A DNA stretch of 27,266 nucleotides from Gracilimonas sp031581265 (GCF_031581265.1 NZ_JAVLBQ010000039.1:1-27266); one strand, 5' to 3'; positions 1-8,599 are shown, counted from the first letter of the stretch. Notes: generated by a model from the sequence alone, not told the origin. A program made the numbers and translations.

Positions 1-542
1 TTTTACCGGACAAAATGAAAGAGCTTAGAGCACAATTTGGTATTTCAGACAATTTCAGCTGGAGTGATATTTCTCCAAATATGCTTGATATCGGTAAATC
101 GGTTATTCAAGGTGATATACTTTTTAATAAAATTGAGGACGAAACCATCGAAGAGCAAATTCAAAAACTACACGATAAAGCTAAAGCAGCAGATCCAACG
201 CCCGATGTTCCTGAGCTTAAGGATGACATCGAGTTTGGTGATTTTATGAAACTTGATTTAAGAGCCGGTAAAATCATTTCAGCCGAAAAAATTGAAAAAT
301 CAAATAAGCTGCTCAAGCTAAAAGTTGATATTGGGCTCGAAAAAAGAACTATAGTATCCGGTATAGCCAACGACTTTGATGCCGATGACTTATCCGGCCA
401 AAAAGTTTCTGTAGTCGCAAACCTGGCTCCCAAGAAGTTGATGGGTGTAGAAAGTCAGGGAATGATCCTTATGGCAGAAACGCCCGATGGTAAACTAAAA
501 TTTGTAGAGACGGAAGCTGAACCCGGCAGCCCTATTACTTAA
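1..542 (+). CDS. metG: Methionyl-tRNA synthetase, C-terminal part (5' end outside window)
   Basis: This is the 3' end of the cytoplasmic enzyme that charges tRNA-Met with methionine. The frame is open from base 3, before the first ATG at 15, so the gene enters from the left and that ATG is not its start. The first 50 or so visible residues resemble the end of the alpha-helical anticodon-binding domain (GDILFNKIEDE near nt 111-146, compare the family's 'LFPKIE'). A charged linker follows. From about nt 230 comes the C-terminal tRNA-binding OB fold (EMAP/Trbp111 type), with DLRAGKI, IVSGIA, NLAPKKLMGVESQGM and a C-terminal PGSPIT. The stop TAA overlaps the next start by one base, so the GH13 gene is probably co-transcribed. 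A free-standing tRNA-binding protein is unlikely because of the MetG-like sequence upstream of the OB fold. Confidence 0.9.
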   Translation, partial: LPDKMKELRAQFGISDNFSWSDISPNMLDIGKSVIQGDILFNKIEDETIEEQIQKLHDKAKAADPTPDVPELKDDIEFGDFMKLDLRAGKIISAEKIEKSNKLLKLKVDIGLEKRTIVSGIANDFDADDLSGQKVSVVANLAPKKLMGVESQGMILMAETPDGKLKFVETEAEPGSPIT

Positions 543-2563
543 TGGACGCACAAAATAAATCCGAATGCTCCATAACCGGGTTGGAAGAGTTTCCACTTGG
601 CTATAGCTGTCAGGACGAAGAAACTGTTTTCAGATTATTTGCCCCTCAGGCTACCGATGTTCAGTTAGTTATTTACGATGATTATACGGATGAAGATGGT
701 CTGCAAATTCCTCTTGAAAAAAATGATTCCGGGATTTGGGAAACCATCATTCAAGATACTTTTCATGGTAAATGGTATGCCTATTTGTTAGATGGGCCTT
801 CTGATAATCCTTTTTATGTGGAAACGAAGTATCCAATCGCTGATCCGAGAAGTAGGTTTGTAACTACGAAGAATCATCACCTCCAATTTCCGAAAACTAA
901 AATTACTGATTCCACTCAGTTTAATTGGGATGATGATGACTTTGTAGCTCCTGAAGATCCCCGAGATCTGATTATTTATGAGACACACATCAAAGACATG
1001 GTGGCTCACCCCTCTGCAAAAACATATGTTCAGGGAATTTATAATGATTTTAGGGAGGCTAAAGTCGGAGGAATTCAGCATTTAAAACGGATGGGAGTTA
1101 ATGCAGTAGAATTCCTTCCACTTCAAAAATTTGCCTATTTCGAACCACCATTTGGTGAAACCACGGAAGAAGGAATTAAAAACACCTGGAATCCATATAG
1201 TAAAAATTACTGGGGATATATGACTTCCTTCCACTTTGCCCCGGAAACTATATATGCCTCTGATGCAAGTTTAGATAAGGATGCCGTAGTTGGCAGAACC
1301 GATAAGGCTTCAACTGAGCTAAAGCAGCTTGTGAAAGCTCTTCACAAGGAAAACATTACAGTTATAATGGATGTGGTCTATAACCATGCTTCCCATTATG
1401 ATCTGAATCCGCTCATATACACTGGTAAAGAACATTATTTTCGTTTAGATGAAGCCGGAAATTTTTTAAATGACAGTTGGACAGGTAATGACATAGATAC
1501 CCAGGCCAAATATGCACAGGAAGTTATTGTAGAGTCTATTAAACATTGGATAACTGAATATCATATAGATGGCTTTCGATTTGATTTGGCCGGCATTATA
1601 GATTGGAATACAATTGATTTGATTAAACAGGAAGCTCAGAAAATAAACCCCAATGTTGTTTTAATTGCTGAACCCTGGGGTGGTAAATATGCTCCTGAGG
1701 GATTTTCAGAACATGGATGGAGCAGTTGGAATGATCGTTTTAGAAATGGGATGAAGGGTTATAATCCAAAAGAAGATCGAGGATTTATCTTCGGAAATAT
1801 GGGATTGAATTCTCGTTTTACTATTGAAAATTATATTCGAGGAACACTTAAATCTGCTGAAGGAGGTTTATTTCAACACTCAGGACATTCCGTTAATTAT
1901 TTAGAAAGTCACGATGGATACACCCTTGGAGATTACATTCGAATAGCTTTAGATCACTCCAAAGCCCATCAAAAGTATTTTGAAAAAGCAAAAATCTCCT
2001 CTCTTTCTCCAAAAGAAGAAAAGATTGCTAAGCTCGGTGCAATAACACTTTTTGTATCTCAAGGTATTACCATGATGCATGCCGGACAAGAATGGGCTCG
2101 CTCAAAAATTATACAAGATCCGGATGATGTAGATCCCGAGAAAGGAAAAATTGACCGTGATACTTACAACAAGGACGATGGTACCAACTGGCTGAATTTC
2201 AATGAAATTTCATTAAACAAAGATCTTTTTGAATACTATAAAGGATTAATTAAACTAAGGTTAAAATCACCGGCATTAAGAAAAGCAAACCCCGATGAAA
2301 TTAACTTTAAAGTTTACAACCATCCGCTTCATATAACTTTTTCAATTGATGGAAAAAGTTCAGGTGATATGTATGATTACTTTGTATCATTGAACGCAAA
2401 TTCTGATGAAGAACATGAAATTGTTCTTCCCAAAGGTTATTGGGAGCTTGTTGTGAGTAAAGACCAATCAGGATTTCGCACCATACGCAGCGTTAAAGAT
2501 TCGTTAAACGTCCCAGCAAGCTCGGGAGTCGTTTTAAGAAAGTTGCGTGTGAGTAAAGCTTAA
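542..2563 (+). CDS. GH13 alpha-glucan hydrolase, pullulanase/isoamylase-like
   Basis: 673 residues with no signal peptide, so it probably acts in the cytoplasm on glycogen or malto-oligosaccharides. Residues about 15-100 look like a CBM48-type beta-sandwich (FRLFAPQATDVQLVIYDD), the usual N-terminal module of debranching and branching enzymes. A GH13 TIM barrel follows with all four signature regions: DVVYNH (277-282), GFRFD with nucleophile D348 and R346, LIAEPW with general acid E377, and YLESHD with H457-D458. A small beta-sandwich closes the protein. The order CBM48-GH13 and the LIAEPW motif fit the pullulanase/isoamylase/GlgX group better than plain alpha-amylase, but the exact bond specificity cannot be read from sequence. 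Its ATG overlaps the metG stop (TAATG), which suggests translational coupling. No other glycogen gene is visible nearby. Confidence 0.85.
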   Translation: MDAQNKSECSITGLEEFPLGYSCQDEETVFRLFAPQATDVQLVIYDDYTDEDGLQIPLEKNDSGIWETIIQDTFHGKWYAYLLDGPSDNPFYVETKYPIADPRSRFVTTKNHHLQFPKTKITDSTQFNWDDDDFVAPEDPRDLIIYETHIKDMVAHPSAKTYVQGIYNDFREAKVGGIQHLKRMGVNAVEFLPLQKFAYFEPPFGETTEEGIKNTWNPYSKNYWGYMTSFHFAPETIYASDASLDKDAVVGRTDKASTELKQLVKALHKENITVIMDVVYNHASHYDLNPLIYTGKEHYFRLDEAGNFLNDSWTGNDIDTQAKYAQEVIVESIKHWITEYHIDGFRFDLAGIIDWNTIDLIKQEAQKINPNVVLIAEPWGGKYAPEGFSEHGWSSWNDRFRNGMKGYNPKEDRGFIFGNMGLNSRFTIENYIRGTLKSAEGGLFQHSGHSVNYLESHDGYTLGDYIRIALDHSKAHQKYFEKAKISSLSPKEEKIAKLGAITLFVSQGITMMHAGQEWARSKIIQDPDDVDPEKGKIDRDTYNKDDGTNWLNFNEISLNKDLFEYYKGLIKLRLKSPALRKANPDEINFKVYNHPLHITFSIDGKSSGDMYDYFVSLNANSDEEHEIVLPKGYWELVVSKDQSGFRTIRSVKDSLNVPASSGVVLRKLRVSKA

Positions 2564-2596
2564 AATATTTTACGACGTCTATTAAATAAATTATCC

Positions 2597-2604
2597 TAAG
2601 GAGG
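2597..2604 (+). promoter_or_regulatory. Strong Shine-Dalgarno site that sets the TTG start of the symporter gene
   Basis: TAAGGAGG lies 7 bases upstream of the TTG at 2612. It is one of the few near-consensus ribosome binding sites in the window. No in-frame ATG lies near it, and the predicted protein then begins just before the first NSS transmembrane helix, so it supports the non-ATG start. Confidence 0.8.
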
Positions 2605-2611
2605 AAATCAC

Positions 2612-3958
2612 TTGGCTGGAACAACCACAACCGACCGCGGCTCATGGAACTCTAAACTTGGTTTTATATTAGCAGCAGCAGGTTCTGCTGTAGGGCTTGG
2701 AAATATCTGGGCCTTCCCCACCAAAGTTGCTACTGAAGGTGGTGCTGCTTATCTCCTGGTATATCTGATATGTACATTTGCAATTGGTTTCCCCGTTATG
2801 GCCGCCGAACTTTCTATAGGCCGTCGCTCAGGTAAAAACCCATATGGTGCTTTTAAGTCTATTAGTTCTAATAAGTTCTTTCCTTTTGTTGGGCTTTGGG
2901 GCGTTATTTGCGGTGTTATGATATTGTCTTTCTATACCGTAATTGCCGGGTGGGCCTTTGGCTATGCTTTTGAAGAGATTTTCTATTTCTTTGGATGGCA
3001 AGGTGCAGCAGACTGGCTTACTGATACCAATAATGGGCTCAAAAATGCCCTAATTGCTACCGTTTTTATGCTGGGGACAATTAAGATTATCACCGGTGGT
3101 GTTAGTGATGGCATTGAACGTGCCACCAAGGCTATGATGCCTTTACTTATTGGTATCATTGTAATAATGATTGTTTATGTGTTACTACAACCCGGAAGTG
3201 CTGAAGGTGTACGAGTTTATTTACTACCTGATTTTAGCAAAATAAACGCTAACCTCATATTTTCAGCCATGGGACAAGCATTCTTCTCCCTTTCACTGGG
3301 TATGGGGGCGCTTATAACCTATGGTTCATATCTCAATAAAAAAGAAAATATACCTCAAGCCGCTGCTTTTGTAACTATTGCAGATGTTGGAATTGCTTTT
3401 TTAGCCGGTCTTTTGATCGTTCCCGCTATGTATTTGGCTCAAAGTCAGGGTATTGCTATTGATGCCGGCGGTTCCCTTGCTTCAAGTACTGACCTGGTAT
3501 TTCAAATATTACCTGCACTATTTCATACTATTGGGGGCGGAGTGGGAATGCTGCTTGGAGTTACATTTTTCTTATTGTTGAGTATTGCAGCCCTTACCTC
3601 AACAATTTCCTTGCTTGAAGTTCCTGTATCATTCGTGATAGATGAATTTGAAGTAAAAAGAAAGAAAGCTGCCTGGACAGTTGGTTTAGGTATTTTGGTT
3701 ATCTCAATTGCAGTCTCCTTCTTCCCTGTTCTTATCGGTTGGTTTGACTATCTCTTTAACAGTATAGGCTTACCTCTTGGTGGGTTCTTAATCTGTATAT
3801 TTGTAGGCTATTTTTGGACAACAGATAATGCGATTAATGAAATGGAATATGGGTTTGCAGGCATTAAACAAACATTATTTTCTAAAGTATGGCCTATTTT
3901 CATTAAATATATCTGTCCTGCAGCCATCCTTTATAACTTGATTACCAATTTCATCTAA
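2612..3958 (+). CDS. Sodium-dependent transporter, neurotransmitter:sodium symporter (NSS/LeuT) family
   Basis: 448-residue inner-membrane protein with about 11 hydrophobic segments, the size of the shorter bacterial NSS transporters, which import amino acids with Na+. TM1 reads GSAVGLGNIWAFP (24-36), the NSS signature with its unwound GLGN. TM6 carries FFSLSLGMGALITYGSYL, matching the unwound LeuT segment. TM8 carries IAALTSTIS, matching the T-S pair of the Na2 site. The arginine of the usual GN(I/V)WRFP motif, the LeuT Arg30 that forms the extracellular gate, is alanine here (A34). The putative TM10 partner aspartate appears kept (GWFDYLFN). Start is TTG, fixed by the strong SD. The substrate is not predictable. 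It is separate from the efp cluster downstream (67 bases). Confidence 0.9.
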   Translation: MAGTTTTDRGSWNSKLGFILAAAGSAVGLGNIWAFPTKVATEGGAAYLLVYLICTFAIGFPVMAAELSIGRRSGKNPYGAFKSISSNKFFPFVGLWGVICGVMILSFYTVIAGWAFGYAFEEIFYFFGWQGAADWLTDTNNGLKNALIATVFMLGTIKIITGGVSDGIERATKAMMPLLIGIIVIMIVYVLLQPGSAEGVRVYLLPDFSKINANLIFSAMGQAFFSLSLGMGALITYGSYLNKKENIPQAAAFVTIADVGIAFLAGLLIVPAMYLAQSQGIAIDAGGSLASSTDLVFQILPALFHTIGGGVGMLLGVTFFLLLSIAALTSTISLLEVPVSFVIDEFEVKRKKAAWTVGLGILVISIAVSFFPVLIGWFDYLFNSIGLPLGGFLICIFVGYFWTTDNAINEMEYGFAGIKQTLFSKVWPIFIKYICPAAILYNLITNFI

Positions 3959-4025
3959 ACACGTTTGTTATCCAAAGAGGCAGGTGCTATTTTTGGGCGA
4001 TATTTATAGGAGATAAAATAAGTTA

Positions 4026-4595
4026 ATGTCAAAAGTATCAACTTCAGATTTTAGAAATGGCATGGTACTCGATATGGATGGAGAACTCTATTCCATTAAC
4101 GAGTTCCAACATGTAAAACCCGGAAAAGGCCCCGCTTTTGTACGGACTAAATTAAAAGGAATTGTAAACGGTAAGAATATTGAAAAGACCTGGCGATCCG
4201 GCGAAAATGCCGAAGCTGTCAGGGTCGAAACCAGAGATTACCAATATCTTTATAACGATGGGGAGATTTACTACCTCATGCATACTGATACCTATGAACA
4301 AGTTCCGGTTAACGCCTCTCAAGTAGAGCGAAAAGGATACTTAATAGATGGGCAGAACTGTACAGTCGTTATTAATGCCGATGAAGAATCAGTGTTATAT
4401 GTAGAACCCAAAGATCAGATTGAAGCAGAAATTGAAAAAACGGATCCGGGTTTACGCGGCGATACTGCCCAAGGTGGAAGTAAACCGGCAACTCTTGTAT
4501 CAGGTGCTACAGTTAATGTACCCCTATTCATCAATGAAGGTGAAAAAATAAGAGTTGATACCCGAACCGGAGAATATATAGAACGAGCTAAATAA
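4026..4595 (+). CDS. efp: Translation elongation factor P
   Basis: EF-P binds between the P and E sites of the ribosome and relieves stalling at consecutive prolines. 189 residues match the family length, with the three beta-barrel domains recognisable: the KOW-like N domain (1-65), the central OB domain (about 66-128) and the C-terminal OB domain ending in VDTRTGEYIERAK. The tip loop is HVKPGKGPAF with lysine at position 34. This is the residue beta-lysylated in E. coli; the arginine-type (EarP-modified) form is excluded. Whether K34 is modified here is unknown, as no epmA, epmB or epmC is in the window. AGGAGA at 4008-4013 is a possible but distant ribosome site. The stop lies 8 bases before accB, the common efp-accB-accC order. 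Confidence 0.97.
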   Translation: MSKVSTSDFRNGMVLDMDGELYSINEFQHVKPGKGPAFVRTKLKGIVNGKNIEKTWRSGENAEAVRVETRDYQYLYNDGEIYYLMHTDTYEQVPVNASQVERKGYLIDGQNCTVVINADEESVLYVEPKDQIEAEIEKTDPGLRGDTAQGGSKPATLVSGATVNVPLFINEGEKIRVDTRTGEYIERAK

Positions 4596-4603
4596 ACATA
4601 ATC

Positions 4604-5080
4604 ATGGATTTAAAACTCATAAAAAATATTTTAGAACTTATCTCTGAAAGTGATGTTAACGAAGTTTCACTTGAAGAAGGCGATTTCAAAATTAAAGTTA
4701 AAAAACAAGGGGAAGTTCAACAGGTCAGTTACACCCACCCCGCCCCTCAGGCTCCTGCTCAGCCGGCAGCCGCACCTACCCAACCTCAGCAATCTGCAGG
4801 TCAGGAAGATGCTAAAGAAGCCGCTGATGACCAACCGGATGGGGAAACAGTTACATCACCTATCGTGGGAACATTTTACGAATCCCCTTCTCCAGACTCA
4901 GATCCGTTTGTTAAAGTTGGTGATACCGTATCCAAAGGTGATACACTTTGTATTGTCGAGGCCATGAAAATAATGAATGAAATTGAAGCTGAATTCGGCG
5001 GTACTGTTAAAAAGATCATGGTAGACGATGCCCAGCCTGTAGAATTTGAGCAGCCACTTTTTATAATCAAAAAAGACTAA
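4604..5080 (+). CDS. accB: Acetyl-CoA carboxylase biotin carboxyl carrier protein
   Basis: This is the carrier subunit of acetyl-CoA carboxylase, which makes malonyl-CoA for fatty acid synthesis. It consists of an N-terminal helical region (1-40), a flexible Ala/Pro/Gln-rich linker (about 45-80), and a biotinyl domain (about 82-158). The biotin attachment motif is EAMKIMNE with K122 as the target lysine. TSPIVGTFYESPSP is the 'thumb'-containing stretch typical of true AccB. The ATG is 8 bases after the efp stop and the gene ends 9 bases before accC, so the three are very likely one transcript. 158 residues is the normal length. Confidence 0.97.
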   Translation: MDLKLIKNILELISESDVNEVSLEEGDFKIKVKKQGEVQQVSYTHPAPQAPAQPAAAPTQPQQSAGQEDAKEAADDQPDGETVTSPIVGTFYESPSPDSDPFVKVGDTVSKGDTLCIVEAMKIMNEIEAEFGGTVKKIMVDDAQPVEFEQPLFIIKKD

Positions 5081-5089
5081 ACAGGTTCT

Positions 5090-6442
5090 ATGTTTAACAA
5101 AATTTTGATCGCCAACCGAGGTGAAATTGCACTGCGTATTATCCGTACATGTCAAGAAATGGACATTAAAACCGTAGCTGTATATTCCACCGCAGATGCT
5201 GATAGTCTTCACGTTAAATTTGCCGATGAAGCAGTTTGTATTGGCCCTCCTGCCGGTAAAGAAAGTTACCTAAAGATACCAAGCATTTTAGCTGCTGCTG
5301 AAATAACAAATGCCGAAGCAATTCATCCAGGATATGGCTTTTTATCTGAGAATGCTGAATTCTCTCGCATCTGTGGTGAGCACGATATCAAGTTCATTGG
5401 CCCTTCACCTGATTCAATTAACCGCATGGGAGATAAAGCATTGGCAAAAGCTACCATGATCGAAAAAAATGTTCCTGTTGTTCCAGGCAGTGATGGTGAA
5501 GTAGATAATTTTGAGGATGCAAAAGCAGTTTGTGACGAAATTGGCTACCCGGTCATTATAAAAGCATCAGCTGGTGGCGGTGGCCGTGGAATGCGAATGG
5601 TAATGGAAGCCTCCGAACTGGAAAAAAATTATAAAATGTGCCGCCAAGAAGCGGAAACCTCTTTCAATAATCCAGCTGTTTACATCGAGCGATTTGTACT
5701 AAATCCTCATCACGTTGAAATACAGGTTATGGCCGATCAACATGGTACAGCAGTTCATTATGGGGAACGAGATTGCTCACTGCAAAGGCGACACCAAAAA
5801 ATATTAGAAGAATCCCCCTCTCCTCTTATGACCGAAGAGCTAAGAGAGCGAATGGGAGAAGCAGCTGTAAACGCTGCCAAAGCAGTAAATTATGAAGGCG
5901 CGGGAACCGTAGAATTTTTGGTTGATGATGATCACAATTTCTATTTCATGGAAATGAATACCCGTATTCAGGTCGAACATCCGGTAACAGAAGAAGTAAC
6001 CGGAATTGACTTAATTGAGCAGCAAATCAGAGTGGCGGCGGGAGAAAAGATCGAAGAATATCCACTGGAATTTGAAAACCACGCCATTGAATGTCGTATT
6101 AATGCAGAGGATCCGGAATATAATTTCAGGCCTTCAGCCGGTGAAATTACCGTTTTTCACCCTCCCGGAGGACATGGTGTTCGCTTAGATACCCATGCCT
6201 ACTCAGGATACCGTATTCCTCCACATTATGATTCAATGATTGCGAAACTAATTGTCAGTGCTCCTACCCGCCTTGAAGCTATAAAAAAAATGAAGCGTGC
6301 CTTGAAGGAGTTTATCATTGAAGGAATCAAAACCAATATTCCTTATCATATCCAGCTGATGGATGATGAAAACTTTATTAAGGGTACTTTTGATACCAAA
6401 TATTTGGAAAGAGAATTTAAATACATACCCAAAAAAGACTAA
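5090..6442 (+). CDS. accC: Acetyl-CoA carboxylase, biotin carboxylase subunit
   Basis: This enzyme carboxylates the biotin on AccB using ATP and bicarbonate. 450 residues, the usual size. The N-terminal biotin carboxylase fold starts NKILIANRGEIALRIIR and contains HPGYGFLSEN. The ATP-grasp domain has the lysine and glycine-rich loop IIKASAGGGGRGMR (K158 onward). Active-site residues are in MEMNTRIQVEHPVTEE, with E288 and R292 at the E. coli numbering. The C-terminal domain contains HAIECRINAEDP and RLDTHAYSGY. Short length and lack of a fused biotinyl domain separate it from pyruvate carboxylase. gcvH starts 2 bases after the stop. Confidence 0.97.
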   Translation: MFNKILIANRGEIALRIIRTCQEMDIKTVAVYSTADADSLHVKFADEAVCIGPPAGKESYLKIPSILAAAEITNAEAIHPGYGFLSENAEFSRICGEHDIKFIGPSPDSINRMGDKALAKATMIEKNVPVVPGSDGEVDNFEDAKAVCDEIGYPVIIKASAGGGGRGMRMVMEASELEKNYKMCRQEAETSFNNPAVYIERFVLNPHHVEIQVMADQHGTAVHYGERDCSLQRRHQKILEESPSPLMTEELRERMGEAAVNAAKAVNYEGAGTVEFLVDDDHNFYFMEMNTRIQVEHPVTEEVTGIDLIEQQIRVAAGEKIEEYPLEFENHAIECRINAEDPEYNFRPSAGEITVFHPPGGHGVRLDTHAYSGYRIPPHYDSMIAKLIVSAPTRLEAIKKMKRALKEFIIEGIKTNIPYHIQLMDDENFIKGTFDTKYLEREFKYIPKKD

Positions 6443-6444
6443 TA

Positions 6445-6825
6445 ATGAGTATACCTGCTGATCTTAAATACACCCGTGAACACGAATGGATAAAAGATAA
6501 CGGCAATGGAACGGTTACCGTAGGTATCACCGACTTTGCACAAGGTGAACTGGGTGATATCGTTTTTGTTGAACTTGAGCCAGAAGGGAGTCACTTTGAT
6601 AAAGAAGAGACTTTTGGAACAGTGGAAGCTGTTAAAACAGTTTCGGATTTGTATGCACCGGTTTCCGGTGAAATCGTTGAGCTAAATGAAACCCTTGAAG
6701 ATGAACCGGAGTTGGTAAACGAAGACCCTTACGGAGACGGCTGGATGGTTAAAATAAAGCTGGATGATAAATCTGAGCTTGATGAACTTCTCTCGGCTGA
6801 AGAATATGAAGATGTTATAGCCTGA
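6445..6825 (+). CDS. gcvH: Glycine cleavage system H protein
   Basis: This is the lipoyl carrier of the glycine cleavage system; it shuttles the aminomethyl group from the P protein to the T protein and then interacts with the L protein. 126 residues, the normal length. It starts with the characteristic ADLKYTREHEWI and contains GITDFAQGELGDIVFVELPE-like strands. The lipoylation site is FGTVEAVKTVSDL with K64 as the modified lysine, followed by APVSGEIVELN and DPYGDGWMVKI. It lies 2 bases downstream of accC and ends the cluster, with a terminator-like structure behind it. No gcvP or gcvT is in the window. The absence of C-terminal decay and the full set of H-protein motifs argue for a working gene. 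Confidence 0.96.
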   Translation: MSIPADLKYTREHEWIKDNGNGTVTVGITDFAQGELGDIVFVELEPEGSHFDKEETFGTVEAVKTVSDLYAPVSGEIVELNETLEDEPELVNEDPYGDGWMVKIKLDDKSELDELLSAEEYEDVIA

Positions 6826-6843
6826 TTTTTAGGTATACACACG

Positions 6844-6916
6844 AACCTGTCAGGTTTTAGAAGGCATTAGAATTATTGATGCATTTATTCTTAGACCTGA
6901 CAGGTTTTTTTATTTT
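6844..6916 (+). terminator. Terminator-like paired ACCTG(T/A)CAGGT repeats after gcvH
   Basis: Two near-palindromes, ACCTGTCAGGT at 6845-6855 and ACCTGACAGGT at 6895-6905, are reverse complements of each other, so 6844-6855 can pair with 6895-6906 as a 12-bp stem over a loop of about 39 bases. The right arm runs into TTTTTTTATTTT. The position, right after the last gene of the efp-accBC-gcvH cluster and before guaA, fits a transcription terminator. The long loop is unusual, and each arm could also act as a dyad site by itself. Sequences of this kind recur in Bacteroidota intergenic regions, as far as I recall. Confidence 0.6.
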
Positions 6917-6950
6917 ACAAAATTAATCGAATACAACAACTATAAATCCC

Positions 6951-8501
6951 ATGCACAACCGACACTCGGAATGGATTCTCATCCTTGATTATGGTTCTCA
7001 ACTAACTCAACTCATTGCCCGTCGCCTTAGAGAACTTAATGTTTATTGCGAAATTCATCCCTATAACGTTTCCCTTGATGAAGTCTCTGAACCCACACCT
7101 GGGGGAATTATTTTATCTGGAGGACCAATGAGTGTTAATGATGAAGATGCTCCCCACCTCCAAAACGAAATTTTAGAATGGGATGTCCCCATCTTAGGCA
7201 TCTGCTATGGATTACAACTTCTTGCTCATACCGAAATACCCGGCAGTGTAGAAAAAGCTGAGAAACGGGAATATGGGCGTGCAAATCTCATTATTGATAA
7301 TGATGAAGATCTTCTCAAGGATGTGAAAAATGAAAGTGTAGTCTGGATGAGTCACGGAGATCACATCCATGAGTTGCCTGATTCTTATGACATAATTGGT
7401 CATACCGCAAATGCTGAGGTAGCTGCAGTCAGGCATAAAGAAGAACAAATTTATGGGGTTCAGTTTCATCCGGAAGTAGCACACACGGAATATGGAGAGC
7501 AACTACTGGAAAATTTCGCGTATAGAATTTGTGGACTTCAAGGAAATTGGACCCCCAAATCATTCATTGATGAACAAATAGCCTCAATTCGTGAAAAAGT
7601 TGGGGATAACAAAGTACTTTGCGGTTTATCAGGTGGTGTTGATTCTACGGTTGTAGCAACACTCATACATAAAGCCATCGGTGATCAATTAGAATGTGTA
7701 TTTGTTGACAATGGATTGCTTCGCAAAAATGAATTTGAATCCGTGATGGAGCTTTATACCAGGGACCTGAATTTGCCGGTTCGTGGTGTTGATGCCTCTG
7801 ATGCCTTTTTAAGCCGGCTTGATGGTGTTTCAGATCCGGAAGAAAAGAGAAAAATCATCGGTAATGTATTCATCGAAATCTTTGATAAGGAAATTGGGGA
7901 TGATGCAGATTTCAAATATTTAGCTCAGGGAACTTTATATCCCGATGTAATTGAAAGTGTCTCTTTTAAAGGACCTTCAGCAACCATCAAATCCCATCAC
8001 AACGTTGGCGGGCTTCCCGAAAAAATGAAGCTTGACTTGATAGAGCCAGTCAGAGAATTATTTAAAGATGAAGTTCGGGAAGTTGGCCGAGAACTCGGAA
8101 TACCTGAACATTTTATAAACAGGCATCCCTTTCCGGGCCCCGGTTTGGGAATCAGAATATTGGGTGAGCTTTCTAAAGATCGGTTAGATTTATTGAAGGA
8201 AGCAGACTCCATTTTTATTGAGGAATTGAAAAGTGAGGGACTTTATAATGAAGTTTGGCAAGCGCTTGCAGTCTTGCTCCCGGTGCAAAGTGTAGGTGTT
8301 ATGGGTGATGAACGTACCTACGAGTTTACCGTAGCTCTTAGAGCTGTTACCAGTGTAGATGGTATGACTGCCGATTGGGCCCATCTCCCCTATGAATTTC
8401 TTTCAAAAGTCTCCAATCGTATCATCAATGAGACTAAAGGAATAAACCGCGTAGTTTATGATGTCAGCTCTAAACCACCGGCTACTATTGAGTGGGAGTA
8501 A
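6951..8501 (+). CDS. guaA: GMP synthase (glutamine-hydrolysing)
   Basis: It converts XMP to GMP using ATP and glutamine, the last step of guanine nucleotide synthesis. 516 residues, normal length. The N-terminal class I glutamine amidotransferase domain has WILILDYGSQ, the oxyanion GG in LSGGPMSV, the catalytic GICYG with C85, and H173/E175 in VQFHPEV. The ATP pyrophosphatase domain starts with the P-loop SGGVDST (227-233). The C-terminal dimerisation and XMP-binding domain includes FPGPGLGIRILGE and ends with the family's KPPATIEWE. The start ATG has no clear ribosome site, but it places the first beta strand directly at the N terminus as expected. Confidence 0.97.
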   Translation: MHNRHSEWILILDYGSQLTQLIARRLRELNVYCEIHPYNVSLDEVSEPTPGGIILSGGPMSVNDEDAPHLQNEILEWDVPILGICYGLQLLAHTEIPGSVEKAEKREYGRANLIIDNDEDLLKDVKNESVVWMSHGDHIHELPDSYDIIGHTANAEVAAVRHKEEQIYGVQFHPEVAHTEYGEQLLENFAYRICGLQGNWTPKSFIDEQIASIREKVGDNKVLCGLSGGVDSTVVATLIHKAIGDQLECVFVDNGLLRKNEFESVMELYTRDLNLPVRGVDASDAFLSRLDGVSDPEEKRKIIGNVFIEIFDKEIGDDADFKYLAQGTLYPDVIESVSFKGPSATIKSHHNVGGLPEKMKLDLIEPVRELFKDEVREVGRELGIPEHFINRHPFPGPGLGIRILGELSKDRLDLLKEADSIFIEELKSEGLYNEVWQALAVLLPVQSVGVMGDERTYEFTVALRAVTSVDGMTADWAHLPYEFLSKVSNRIINETKGINRVVYDVSSKPPATIEWE

Positions 8502-8536
8502 TTTACTCCAAAACCGTCTTTTTATTCGCTTTTAAT

Positions 8537-8553
8537 TAATCAACTATTGATTA
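8537..8553. repeat. Small AT-rich inverted repeat between guaA and the AbgT gene
   Basis: TAATCAA at 8537-8543 and TTGATTA at 8547-8553 are exact inverted copies around a 3-base centre. There is no T-run right after it on the plus strand. It could be an operator half-site pair or a weak hairpin; nothing in the sequence settles this. Confidence 0.35.
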
Positions 8554-8599
8554 GAACAGTGATTATGTTATTTTCTTCAAGCTGAAATTTTAACCAAAT

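Noticed and set aside
6844..6906. The twin ACCTG(T/A)CAGGT repeats as a minimal CRISPR array
   Set aside because: Only two copies, in inverse orientation, with one spacer and no cas genes; a terminator or dyad site explains them better.
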